The position numbers and the translations under genes were made by a program. The notes below the pieces were generated by a model. That model saw only the letters and a program-made list of their open reading frames with translations, had not been told where the DNA came from and ran no database searches. DNA of 9,163 bases from Nitrospirota bacterium (lineage in GTDB: Bacteria; Nitrospirota; Thermodesulfovibrionia; UBA6902): assembly GCA_015491705.1 (NCBI GenBank), contig WFVK01000329.1, positions 1 to 9,163 on the forward strand, written 5' to 3'. Each line of letters opens with the position of its first letter. Position 1 is the stretch's first letter. This document shows positions 1 through 7,418 of the stretch, piece by piece.

Positions 1-237
1 GTGGTATTCAGGAATAAAATCTACCAATCGGACATATTCAGGTCTTATTCCGTTAAAGTGCTGTTTGCAGGTGCAGTAATGGGGCTGCTTATAATCAGCC
101 TGCCTTTTTCCGGAATTGCAAGTGCCATTATCGGCATTCTCTTTTACGGACTTTTGTCGCTGAGCACAGGCATTGTCAGCAGAAAAACCGTTCAACTGTT
201 TTACCACCGTATGGTGGGACAGAAGCCGGTTGCATAG
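1..237 (+). CDS. C-terminal fragment of a probable Wzx-type polysaccharide flippase (5' end outside window)
   Basis: The frame is open from the first base and ends at TAG 235-237, leaving 78 residues. The GTG at position 1 may be an internal Val codon rather than a start, so I treat the gene as truncated by the window edge. Two hydrophobic segments are visible, at about residues 18-36 and 39-60, followed by a short basic tail containing SRKTVQLFYHR. A pair of closing helices joined by a short Gly/Ser turn and a basic end resembles the C-terminal part of polysaccharide-biosynthesis flippases (Wzx/MurJ-like), which move lipid-linked oligosaccharides across the inner membrane. The polymerase/ligase-family gene directly downstream supports this reading. 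The fragment is too short to exclude another polytopic membrane protein, so the function is an inference from context plus shape. Confidence 0.55.
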   Translation: MVFRNKIYQSDIFRSYSVKVLFAGAVMGLLIISLPFSGIASAIIGILFYGLLSLSTGIVSRKTVQLFYHRMVGQKPVA

Positions 238-283
238 ACGCTGCATGTGCCTGCTGCCCGGCCAGCGATGTTTTTAAAAGATT

Positions 284-1699
284 ATGTTAATTAACAGGGT
301 AACCAATGCGAAATTTCTGAATCCGTTTTTTACGGGGCTCCTTTCCTATTATTTTGCGCGCCTCGTCATGCAGTCATATTCCCTGGCCGTTGCCTTGCTT
401 GGAGGGGCCATGTTTGTATTTATTTTTCTGACGAATGTGGAATATGCCTTCTACTTCCTGCTGGCGACGCGGGGCATAGTTGATGTCTTCTATACCATTC
501 AGACAACCGGCGGCCTGAGAGTCACACATGTGATAGGAGGCGGGCTCGTTGCGCTTTTTTTATATTATACAATTGTCGTCTCGCGCTATAATCTTTTCAA
601 GTTAACCATAAACAAGATATACATCGCCTTCCTTATCGTGAGCATTCCCGCCATATTTTTCTCCAAGAGTATAACGGCCGGCCTGGGATACTGGTTCAGA
701 TTGTTTCAGGGATTTGCAATCATAAACCTTACCATTATGGTGGTCCTTGCCTCCCGCGATGAGCTGTACAGAAAGAAAATATACACGATAAGCATAGCCG
801 TCGTTATAGCCATACTGTTTCCGTATATTGTGTTTATAAAGAACTGGATCATGGGAATAACGGCTTTCGGCAGCGGAGGGATCCCCCGGATTGCTGCATA
901 CGGCCATAACAACAACCTATTTTCATATTTCCTCTTCAGCGTCTTTTTCTTTTGCCTGTACCTGTATTCGGTGGCGGACAGGCCTTCCCGCAAAAGGGCA
1001 TGGTTTGTCGTCCTGTGCATACTTGCCTCTACAATGATATATACGTATACAAGAAACATATGGTTCGGCATGCTGATTCTGCTGTTTGTATGGAATATGC
1101 TGAGAAGAAACCTTGTGGCCAATACCCTTGCCGCCGCCGTTGTAATAGTCATGATCCTGTATAATCCGACCGTCCAGGAAAGACTGAAGGACGCCAAGGT
1201 TATCATGGAGGCTGAAGGAGGATTTTTTGATCTTGATCCGAAATTGTTGGCCAGCAGGATGGGCATCTGGCAGGACAACATCGATTATCTCATGAATCAC
1301 ACGAATCTCATGAACAGGCTCATGGGAAACGGTTTTGATATCAAGGTAAGGATACGGTACATGTACGAGAGGTTGCGGCCGATGGCCGAACACAATAATT
1401 ACCTGACATTGCTGATGAATACCGGGATATTCGGATTGATCGCTTACATGCTATATATGTTTGCCCTGTTCCGGCATGCCATCAGACTGCTCAGGAGCGC
1501 GGCGGATGTTCATACAAGAAGCCTGGCCGAGGTTTTTACAGCCCTGCTTGTCAGTTATACAATAATGAGTTTATTTACTCATATATTGTGGAATATAACC
1601 TTTCAGTACCACTTCTCGGTCTTTGCGGGTTTTATTGTGGCGAGCAATATTATAGAGGAAAGAAAAAGTGATAAAAGGCATGATACGGCTGTTGCATAA
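284..1699 (+). CDS. O-antigen ligase/polymerase family membrane protein (Wzy/WaaL-like)
   Basis: This 471-residue polytopic protein has about eleven hydrophobic segments, for example near residues 33-60, 77-97, 108-125, 136-155, 165-185, 212-230, 240-275 and 280-294. A large, more polar loop lies between about residues 296 and 372, and further helices follow to the C-terminus. The layout matches the O-antigen ligase/polymerase family, where the big periplasmic loop carries catalytic residues. Visible family-like signatures are a Thr-Arg pair after a helix (R257), an R325...W329 motif in the loop, G348-N-G350, and H370-N-N-Y-L just before the last helices. The role would be joining or transferring lipid-linked repeat units on the periplasmic face; polymerase and ligase cannot be told apart. 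ATG 284 is the first usable start after an in-frame stop at 275-277, and its ribosome site is weak. The gene's end overlaps the GTG start candidate of the next gene. Confidence 0.8.
   Translation: MLINRVTNAKFLNPFFTGLLSYYFARLVMQSYSLAVALLGGAMFVFIFLTNVEYAFYFLLATRGIVDVFYTIQTTGGLRVTHVIGGGLVALFLYYTIVVSRYNLFKLTINKIYIAFLIVSIPAIFFSKSITAGLGYWFRLFQGFAIINLTIMVVLASRDELYRKKIYTISIAVVIAILFPYIVFIKNWIMGITAFGSGGIPRIAAYGHNNNLFSYFLFSVFFFCLYLYSVADRPSRKRAWFVVLCILASTMIYTYTRNIWFGMLILLFVWNMLRRNLVANTLAAAVVIVMILYNPTVQERLKDAKVIMEAEGGFFDLDPKLLASRMGIWQDNIDYLMNHTNLMNRLMGNGFDIKVRIRYMYERLRPMAEHNNYLTLLMNTGIFGLIAYMLYMFALFRHAIRLLRSAADVHTRSLAEVFTALLVSYTIMSLFTHILWNITFQYHFSVFAGFIVASNIIEERKSDKRHDTAVA
1655..1659 (+). promoter_or_regulatory. 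Ribosome binding site candidate for GTG start 1668
   Basis: GAGGA sits 8 bases before GTG 1668, inside the last codons of the upstream membrane-protein gene. This favours GTG 1668 and would produce a 32-base overlap with translational coupling. The competing ATG at 1764 has only GAGGTG at about 1747-1752, with 11 bases of spacing. The purine run also encodes Glu-Glu-Arg-Lys of the upstream protein, so it may be coincidental. Confidence 0.45.
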
Positions 1700-4016
1700 A
1701 GGGGAGCCTGCCGTAAATCTTTCAGGCACTCACACGGCCCGCCGGCGAGGTGCATCGCTGAATATGTACCGGCCGGGAATAATCGGCCTGCTCTTTTTAT
1801 TTCTGCTTGTTTTCGCACCGTATCCTGCAGACGGTATATCTTCCGGGGAAAACAACGCCCTGTATCATAAGGTATATGATGCCGAACGTTATTCCTGGAG
1901 ACAGGTGCGGGTCAACGGGGGCGGTTATACAAATTTCGTCCTGCCGGATCCTGCTTCTCCGAGTACGGTCTACGCCGGTGTTGATGTCGGGGGTGTCTAC
2001 AGGAGTGACGATTACGGCGAAAACTGGATTCCCGTCAACAAAGGACTGGACTGGCCGTCCGACAGGCTGGTGGCCGCGCTTGCAATCGATCCACGGACCG
2101 GCACACTGTACCTCGGCGCCGGCGGCTACGGGAAAGGAGGGATTTTCAAAAGCACCGACAGGGGTGAGTCCTGGAAACTGCTGAGCAGGAAGGTGATATT
2201 CAACAGCCGGGGGATTCAGCAGACCAGAGGCAGGGGGCTTATAGTCGTTGATCCTTCGGATTCAGCGGTTATTTATGCGGGAAGTTACAAAGATGGCTTA
2301 TTCAGGTCCGCGGACGGCGGCAAGACATGGACCAACATGGGGCTGAAGGGCAGGCGCATATCATCGATCCTTGTCAGTTCCGTTGATCGCGGGGTCATAT
2401 ATGTTTCATCCGTTGGTGTCCCCGGAAGCAGGGACTTTCAGGGCGGGATATTCAGAAGCACCGACGGCGGAAGACACTGGGAGAGGATCGGAAAGGAAAT
2501 CGTCGATGTTTATCAGCTTGTGATGGACCCGCATGACCCTGACGTGATTTATGCGGCATGCGGGAGCCGGGGAATATTCAAGACCGTGGATGGAGGCAGG
2601 ACATGGGCGGAGAAAAACAACGGACTGGGCGGCATCGGCCTGATTGCTTCAATGCTTGATGCAGGGAAGACAAAATATCTTACAGTGGATGTTGACCCCG
2701 ATAATCCGGAAATTGTCTATACCGGATCCGGCGGCAGATACGGGCAGGTTTACAGGAGTGAAAACGGCGGAGGGCAGTGGAGGAGGATTACAGCATCTAA
2801 AAACATCCTGCCCGGCGACTGGTGGTATCAGGAGAAGCAGTGGCTCGGAAATACCGGCTCTTCAGTGAATTGTTTATCGATCGATCCGCGGGACGGCAGG
2901 CGGATTTATGTCTCGGGCAGGGGAGGCGTGTGGCGCAGTGACGATGCAGGAGCCACATGGCGGCCCAAGGTCAGGGGCCTGGAGGCCACGGTCATGAACC
3001 GCGTGGTGCTGAATCCACGGCGAAAGGACGTCTTTTACGCCGGAAATACGGACTGGGTCTTTTTCTACAGCCTTGACGGGGGCAGGACAATCCTCAGGAC
3101 ACTTGACGGAATGGGTAACTGGGACATAAAGAAGGACAGGGCGATTTACAGGAGATACAGGATGAAGAACGGCCGGGACTTTGCAATCGACCCCCGCACC
3201 TCTCCGGGCACTGTTTACATCGGAGGGGGCGCCAGCCGCAAAAACAGCGGAACGGTCTTCAAAAGCACCGACGGCGGAAGACACTGGAAAGAGGCAAACA
3301 GGGGACTTCCCGTTGCACGGGTATCCGCGCTCGGCATTGATCCGGGCGATTACAGTACGTTATACGCTGCTCTCAGCGGAAAGGGAGTATATAAAACAGC
3401 CGACGGCGGAAAGACATGGAACCCTGCAAACAATGGCTTGCCTGCCCCGGAAGGCATGTTCATGAATTACCTGAATGAAATCCTGATTCATCCGGCAGCC
3501 CCGGAGACTGTGTATATACTTGATAAAGGCAGGGGGATTTACCGGACGGCCGACCGCGGAAAGAACTGGGAGATTATCAGCAGGGGGCTGCCCCGCGCCG
3601 GTTTCAGGGGAATGAGATATTATACCGGCGGGCTGGCGCTGGATCCTGAAAATCCCGATGTGGTATATGCCGGTTTGTACGGGAAAGGCATTTACAGGAC
3701 GGACAACGGCGGAAAGACATGGAAGAGGATTTCGCCCCCGTATATAACCAATGCGGGAACAATGGACACCGATCCGGGAGACGGCACCATCTATGTTGTA
3801 TCCGTTCCCGAGGCAGGGGAAGAAGATATAAAGGGTTTCGTATACGGTATATACAAAAGTCCTGACAGAGGCAATACATGGAAGGCCATCGACAATGATG
3901 AACTGCTCAGAATATCACTGAAGATCAAGGACATCACAGTGGACCCGCACCACAGGGGAAGGGTATATCTGTCTACCATGGGAAACGGTATCATTGTCGG
4001 GGAACCCGCGGGGTAG
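1668..4016 (+). CDS. Secreted Asp-box (BNR) repeat double beta-propeller protein, GH74-like
   Basis: The 782-residue product has a hydrophobic signal segment (about residues 37-50 from GTG 1668) and then 13 Asp-box motifs of the form S/T-x-D/N-x-G-x-x-W. They begin near residues 113, 162, 214, 264, 306, 364, 424, 468, 533, 577, 627, 678 and 731; the one at 468 has Ile in place of Trp. Thirteen blades' worth of boxes and this length fit two seven-bladed propellers. The N-terminus (W..V..NGGGY, then Y-A-G-V-D106-V-G-G-V-Y-R) resembles the opening of GH74 xyloglucanases, whose first catalytic Asp lies in a D-[IV]-G-G motif. The segment with IDPRDGRRIY, GLEATV and GNTD462 resembles the region of the second catalytic Asp. 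That alignment is from memory. Known roles of such folds are polysaccharide cleavage or binding. The start is uncertain: GTG 1668 has a good Shine-Dalgarno, but ATG 1764 gives a more compact signal peptide. An uncatalytic sortilin-like propeller remains possible. Confidence 0.8.
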   Translation: MIKGMIRLLHKGEPAVNLSGTHTARRRGASLNMYRPGIIGLLFLFLLVFAPYPADGISSGENNALYHKVYDAERYSWRQVRVNGGGYTNFVLPDPASPSTVYAGVDVGGVYRSDDYGENWIPVNKGLDWPSDRLVAALAIDPRTGTLYLGAGGYGKGGIFKSTDRGESWKLLSRKVIFNSRGIQQTRGRGLIVVDPSDSAVIYAGSYKDGLFRSADGGKTWTNMGLKGRRISSILVSSVDRGVIYVSSVGVPGSRDFQGGIFRSTDGGRHWERIGKEIVDVYQLVMDPHDPDVIYAACGSRGIFKTVDGGRTWAEKNNGLGGIGLIASMLDAGKTKYLTVDVDPDNPEIVYTGSGGRYGQVYRSENGGGQWRRITASKNILPGDWWYQEKQWLGNTGSSVNCLSIDPRDGRRIYVSGRGGVWRSDDAGATWRPKVRGLEATVMNRVVLNPRRKDVFYAGNTDWVFFYSLDGGRTILRTLDGMGNWDIKKDRAIYRRYRMKNGRDFAIDPRTSPGTVYIGGGASRKNSGTVFKSTDGGRHWKEANRGLPVARVSALGIDPGDYSTLYAALSGKGVYKTADGGKTWNPANNGLPAPEGMFMNYLNEILIHPAAPETVYILDKGRGIYRTADRGKNWEIISRGLPRAGFRGMRYYTGGLALDPENPDVVYAGLYGKGIYRTDNGGKTWKRISPPYITNAGTMDTDPGDGTIYVVSVPEAGEEDIKGFVYGIYKSPDRGNTWKAIDNDELLRISLKIKDITVDPHHRGRVYLSTMGNGIIVGEPAG
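2451..2480 (+). repeat. Intragenic direct repeat, copy 1 (Asp-box blade)
   Basis: This 30-base stretch encodes FRSTDGGRHW and matches the stretch at 3258-3287 at 29 of 30 bases; the only difference is AGA versus AAA in the second codon. Other Asp boxes in the gene are less alike at the DNA level, so near-identity of this pair, about 800 bases apart, suggests recent internal duplication or gene conversion. Confidence 0.75.
3258..3287 (+). repeat. Intragenic direct repeat, copy 2 (Asp-box blade)
   Basis: This is the second copy of the 2451-2480 stretch and encodes FKSTDGGRHW. The last 25 bases are identical between copies, including synonymous positions. The flanking sequences differ, so the similarity is confined to the Asp-box hairpin. 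Confidence 0.75.
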
Positions 4017-4018
4017 GA
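4015..4018 (+). promoter_or_regulatory. Ribosome binding site candidate deciding a TTG start at 4025 (or 4028)
   Basis: AGGA overlaps the stop codon of the preceding gene and lies 6 bases before TTG 4025 and 9 before TTG 4028. The in-frame ATG at 4037 has only AAGG two bases upstream, which is too close for a normal site. This favours a TTG start, although the family core (V-I-I-G-I-D-G-G) begins so soon after ATG 4037 that either start gives a complete protein. Confidence 0.4.
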
Positions 4019-4024
4019 TTTTAA

Positions 4025-5716
4025 TTGTTGAAGGTTATGAAACGGAAACTTGTAATCATAGGCATTGACGGCGGCACTTTCAGGTTGATCGACCCTTTGA
4101 CGGAAAGGGGCATGTTGCCCAACCTCGAAAAGCTCATAAGATCAGGAACAAGGGGGATTTTAAAATCCACCTATCCACCGGTCACCGCTGCCGCGTGGGT
4201 GACCTTCATGACGGGAAAGAATCCCGGAAAACACAGCTTCTATGATTTCCGGGAATACAACCTGACCGATTATACACCGTCGTTTGTCACCACTGTAAAG
4301 ACCTCGGTGAATGATGATGTCAGCGTGCTTCACTCCTCGAGGTATCAGGGGGAGACCATATGGGACTTCCTGGGCGATGCAGGGTATGAGATGACGGTGG
4401 TTGCCGTCCCCATGACATATCCGCCGTGGGAAGTCAACGGACGGATGATATCGGGCTATCCCTGCCCTGATTATACGCGTCCCAGTACCTATCCGCCGGA
4501 ATGGGGCAGTGAGACGGGACGGCTTTTTAACATGTCCGCAATTGATTTTTCGAAAAAGGACGGCTTTATCCGGGAGTGCAAAGAGCTGGTAAGGAGAAAA
4601 GGCAGGATCATCACCCGAGTGATGAAGGAACAGAGGGGTGAAGTCTTTTCCGTCGTCTTCAGCAGCACGGACTTTGCACAGCATTATTTCTGGAGATTCC
4701 AGCAGCGGAAGGACCACCGGTATGCGCGCGTCATCGAGGAAATTTACCGCGAGGTCGACGATGTCATAGGCGAGATACTGAATCTGTCGGATGAAAATAC
4801 GTCGGTATTCGTAATGTCGGATCATGGGTTCATGAAACACCCTGAAAAATATGTCAACATCAATTCCTGGCTGCTGAACGAGGGATATATTCATCTCGAC
4901 CTGCAAAAGGGGTCACCGAAGTCAAAAATTTTTTCCGGGGCGTTCGATTTTATTCTCAATCAGATAAAATACAAGAGAGTGGGTCTGAAGATAGCCATAA
5001 AACAGAGATTAAGCAGGATGCCGCTTTTTCTCCAGCGATGGGCCTCGAAACACTACTTCAAGAGCGCCCTCATAGATTGGGGCAGGACACGGGCATTCAG
5101 GTACAGGATGTACGGATGTGTAGACGGCCTGGTCATAAATATGAAAGGCCGCCAGAAAAACGGGATAGTCGAAGAGGGAGAGGAATATGAAAACCTGAGA
5201 AAGGAGATCATGGGGAAGCTGCTCGAGATGGAGGACCCCGGGACCGGTGATAGGGTGATCGCCGAGGCATATCCGCGGGAAGAGTTGTACCGGGGCGACT
5301 TCCTGAAAAACGCCCCTGACATTATTTACAGGTTTTCGCCTGATTATATCGGCGGCGTTGAATTGCAGGGTCCGGTAATCAGCCCTGTGCGGAAGGAAAC
5401 AACGGATGTGTTCAGCGGGGTTCACGACCAGGACGGCATCTTCATCGCATGCGGCCCGAATATAAGAAAGGGAGAGGATGCCGGCTGCTTCAGCATCACG
5501 GATGTCATACCGACAATCTTGTATGACCTCAACGTACCTGTTCCCGATGACCTGGACGGCAGGATCATCGGGGAGATTTTTACCGAATCCTATAAGAGTG
5601 CGAATAAGCCGGATTATACACCTGCCGGGAGAAAGACCATCGGGCATGGTGAAAGCCTGTCAAAAGAGGACGAAGAATCGGTGAGAGATGCCCTGAAGGG
5701 TCTGGGGTATCTGTAA
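4025..5716 (+). CDS. Alkaline-phosphatase-superfamily phosphodiesterase/phosphohydrolase (copy 1)
   Basis: This 563-residue enzyme resembles the type I phosphodiesterase/nucleotide pyrophosphatase branch of the AlkP superfamily and, more closely, the predicted phosphohydrolase/phosphomutase group of COG3379. Numbering from TTG 4025, every hallmark of the two-metal site is visible: D15 in IDGGT, T54 in PPVTAAAW as likely nucleophile, D216 and H220 in STDFAQH, D266-H267 in SDHG, and H467 in GVHDQDGIF. A conserved stretch reads PMTYPPWEVNG, and the protein ends in ALKGLGYL. The catalytic D lies almost at the N-terminus with no signal peptide or membrane helix, so a cytoplasmic location is predicted, unlike most AlkP-fold enzymes of envelope metabolism. 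It begins 8 bases after the propeller gene and is followed 21 bases later by a paralogue. Substrate is unknown; hydrolysis or transfer of a phospho-group on a glycan precursor is only an inference. Confidence 0.85.
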   Translation: MLKVMKRKLVIIGIDGGTFRLIDPLTERGMLPNLEKLIRSGTRGILKSTYPPVTAAAWVTFMTGKNPGKHSFYDFREYNLTDYTPSFVTTVKTSVNDDVSVLHSSRYQGETIWDFLGDAGYEMTVVAVPMTYPPWEVNGRMISGYPCPDYTRPSTYPPEWGSETGRLFNMSAIDFSKKDGFIRECKELVRRKGRIITRVMKEQRGEVFSVVFSSTDFAQHYFWRFQQRKDHRYARVIEEIYREVDDVIGEILNLSDENTSVFVMSDHGFMKHPEKYVNINSWLLNEGYIHLDLQKGSPKSKIFSGAFDFILNQIKYKRVGLKIAIKQRLSRMPLFLQRWASKHYFKSALIDWGRTRAFRYRMYGCVDGLVINMKGRQKNGIVEEGEEYENLRKEIMGKLLEMEDPGTGDRVIAEAYPREELYRGDFLKNAPDIIYRFSPDYIGGVELQGPVISPVRKETTDVFSGVHDQDGIFIACGPNIRKGEDAGCFSITDVIPTILYDLNVPVPDDLDGRIIGEIFTESYKSANKPDYTPAGRKTIGHGESLSKEDEESVRDALKGLGYL

Positions 5717-5737
5717 TATGACGGTGGAAAGGAGATA

Positions 5738-7417
5738 ATGGGAACCGCAAGGAAGAAAATCATAATTATAGGGCTTGACGGCGGCACCTTTGATCTTATA
5801 AATCCCCTGATAGCACAGGGCAGGCTGCCCAATCTTGCAAAGTTGATTAATGAAGGCGTCAGCGGCGAGCTCAGCTCGACCATGCCTCCTGTGACCGCAC
5901 CGGCGTGGATTACATTTCTCACCGGCAAGAGCCCCGGCAATCACGGCGCCTACAATTTCCGCACCTTTGACCTGACAAAATACAGCTCTTTCAGGGAGCA
6001 GATTATCAATACCCACTGGTTCGCCGGCGAGACGATATTTGAGATACTGAGCCGCAATAATATGAAGGTGGGCGCCCTGGGTGTGCCCATGACGTATCCG
6101 CCGTTCAAGGTGAACGGTTTTGTTATTGCTTCCGGCGCCCCGCGCACGATCATAGATGAAAAGAGCGTATATCCCCCGGAGCTGCTGTCAAAGGTCGGAA
6201 GATTCGATATGCCCCTGAAATACGGGAGGGAGAACCGCGATTACTTTCTTAAATACATGGAGGAGCATTTAGACAGACATACTAAGATAACCGAGATGAT
6301 GCTGAAAGAGGATGAATATGATCTTTTCATGGTGGTGTTCGGAAATACGGACTGGGCCTCGCACCAGTACTGGGAGTACACCGACCCGTCCTTCCCCACG
6401 TATGATGAAGGGGAGGCGCGCAAGTACGGGAATGTTATAAGTGATCAGTACATAGCCGCGGACCGTTCCATAGGCAGGATCATGTCTTTTATGGATTCCG
6501 ATACGATAATCATGATCATGTCTGACCACGGCTCGGGCGTTCATCCGGTGAGGAATTTCAACGTCAACACCTGGCTGAGAAACAAGGGACTGTTAAAGGC
6601 CAGGCGCGGCTCTTCAATGATTGTCACCGATCACCTGTATAAACTGACCAATCTGCTCAAGAACAAGGTCGCCCGTTATCATCCCGTCATGAGATTCCTC
6701 AGGAGGGTGCTGCCCGACGGTTTGCGCGAGAATATATCTTCCATACAGCTCAACACCAGAAATATCGTATGGGAGGAGACCAGGGCGTACTGGGTTCCCT
6801 TTATTCCCATGTTCGACAGCATTGTCATCAACAGGAAAGGCAGGCAGCCCCAGGGGACGGTCGCCGGTGAGAAGGAATATAATTCGCTGCGGGAATATAT
6901 AAAACAGGAACTGTTAAAAATAACAGACCCGGAAAACGGCAAACCGGTGGTGGACAGGGTCTTTCTGAAGGAAGAGGTATTTGCAGGGGCCTATATCGAC
7001 AATGCGCCGGACCTAATTATCGTTTTTAATGAAAAATATACGGGGAGCGGCAGGTTTTCATCGGATCTGATCGAGCCTATAGACAATGCCTTTTTGTCCA
7101 CTAATTCAGGCTTTCATCGTCTGAACGGGATATTCATCGCTTACGGCAGCGATATCCGGAAAGGGGAAAAGATAAAGAACGCAAATATCATCGATCTGCC
7201 TTCAACCATTCTTTATTCGCTTGACACCGATATTCCGCTGCATATGGAGGGCAGGATTCTGAAGGAAATATTCAGTCCCGAATTCCTTGAAAGAAACAAG
7301 GAGAGATATATTCAGTCGGAAGAAAGGGCAGACAGGGATGGTGAAGAGGCCGAACCTTTATCGGAACGTGAAGAGGAGCAGATGCGAAAAACACTGAAAG
7401 GCCTGGGGTACATGTAG
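5738..7417 (+). CDS. Alkaline-phosphatase-superfamily phosphodiesterase/phosphohydrolase (copy 2, tandem paralogue)
   Basis: This 559-residue protein is a paralogue of the upstream gene; over the first 66 aligned residues of the core I count about 42 identities by hand. The metal-site motifs are again complete: D14 (LDGGT), T53 (PPVTAPAW, likely nucleophile), D205 and H209 (NTDWASH), D263-H264 (SDHG) and H460 (SGFHRLNGIF). It shares PMTYPP..VNG and the C-terminal LKGLGY tail. Differences from copy 1 cluster in the segment after VNG (ASGAPRTIIDEKSVYPPE versus SGYPCPDYTRPSTYPPE), in the mid-protein insert at about residues 290-345, and in an acidic stretch before the tail, which hints at different substrates or partners. 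There is no signal peptide, so a cytoplasmic location is predicted. ATG 5738 is supported by AAAGGAG at 5728-5734. The stop is one base from the start of the glycosyltransferase gene, so the two are probably co-translated. Confidence 0.87.
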   Translation: MGTARKKIIIIGLDGGTFDLINPLIAQGRLPNLAKLINEGVSGELSSTMPPVTAPAWITFLTGKSPGNHGAYNFRTFDLTKYSSFREQIINTHWFAGETIFEILSRNNMKVGALGVPMTYPPFKVNGFVIASGAPRTIIDEKSVYPPELLSKVGRFDMPLKYGRENRDYFLKYMEEHLDRHTKITEMMLKEDEYDLFMVVFGNTDWASHQYWEYTDPSFPTYDEGEARKYGNVISDQYIAADRSIGRIMSFMDSDTIIMIMSDHGSGVHPVRNFNVNTWLRNKGLLKARRGSSMIVTDHLYKLTNLLKNKVARYHPVMRFLRRVLPDGLRENISSIQLNTRNIVWEETRAYWVPFIPMFDSIVINRKGRQPQGTVAGEKEYNSLREYIKQELLKITDPENGKPVVDRVFLKEEVFAGAYIDNAPDLIIVFNEKYTGSGRFSSDLIEPIDNAFLSTNSGFHRLNGIFIAYGSDIRKGEKIKNANIIDLPSTILYSLDTDIPLHMEGRILKEIFSPEFLERNKERYIQSEERADRDGEEAEPLSEREEEQMRKTLKGLGYM

Positions 7418-7418
7418 C

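Noticed and set aside
1..237. Complete 78-residue small membrane protein starting at GTG 1
   Set aside because: The frame is open at the window edge with no ribosome site visible, and the sequence looks like the closing helices of a larger transporter.
253..275. GC-rich imperfect palindrome (GCTGCCCGGCCAGC) followed by five T's, resembling a terminator between the first two genes
   Set aside because: The clean stem is only four pairs with two inner mismatches, and four bases separate it from a short T run. It is too weak to call, and the gene order suggests read-through.
706..1393. Long open frames on the - strand (706-1281 and 923-1393) opposite the membrane-protein gene
   Set aside because: They overlap each other and a well-supported polytopic membrane protein, and their translations show no recognisable domain.
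1807..2184. Short + strand frames inside the Asp-box gene (1807-2184, 2644-2868, 3181-3465)
   Set aside because: They lie in alternate frames of a gene whose main frame has regular repeats, and they encode nothing recognisable.
1764..4016. Calling the Asp-box protein a sialidase
   Set aside because: Asp boxes occur in many propeller families. The catalytic Arg triad and FRIP-type motif expected of sialidases are not apparent, and the N-terminus looks more like GH74.
4160..5647. Open frames on the - strand of 248 and 212 codons opposite the first AlkP gene
   Set aside because: The + strand frame carries every catalytic motif of its family; the reverse translations are low-complexity mixes with no family features.
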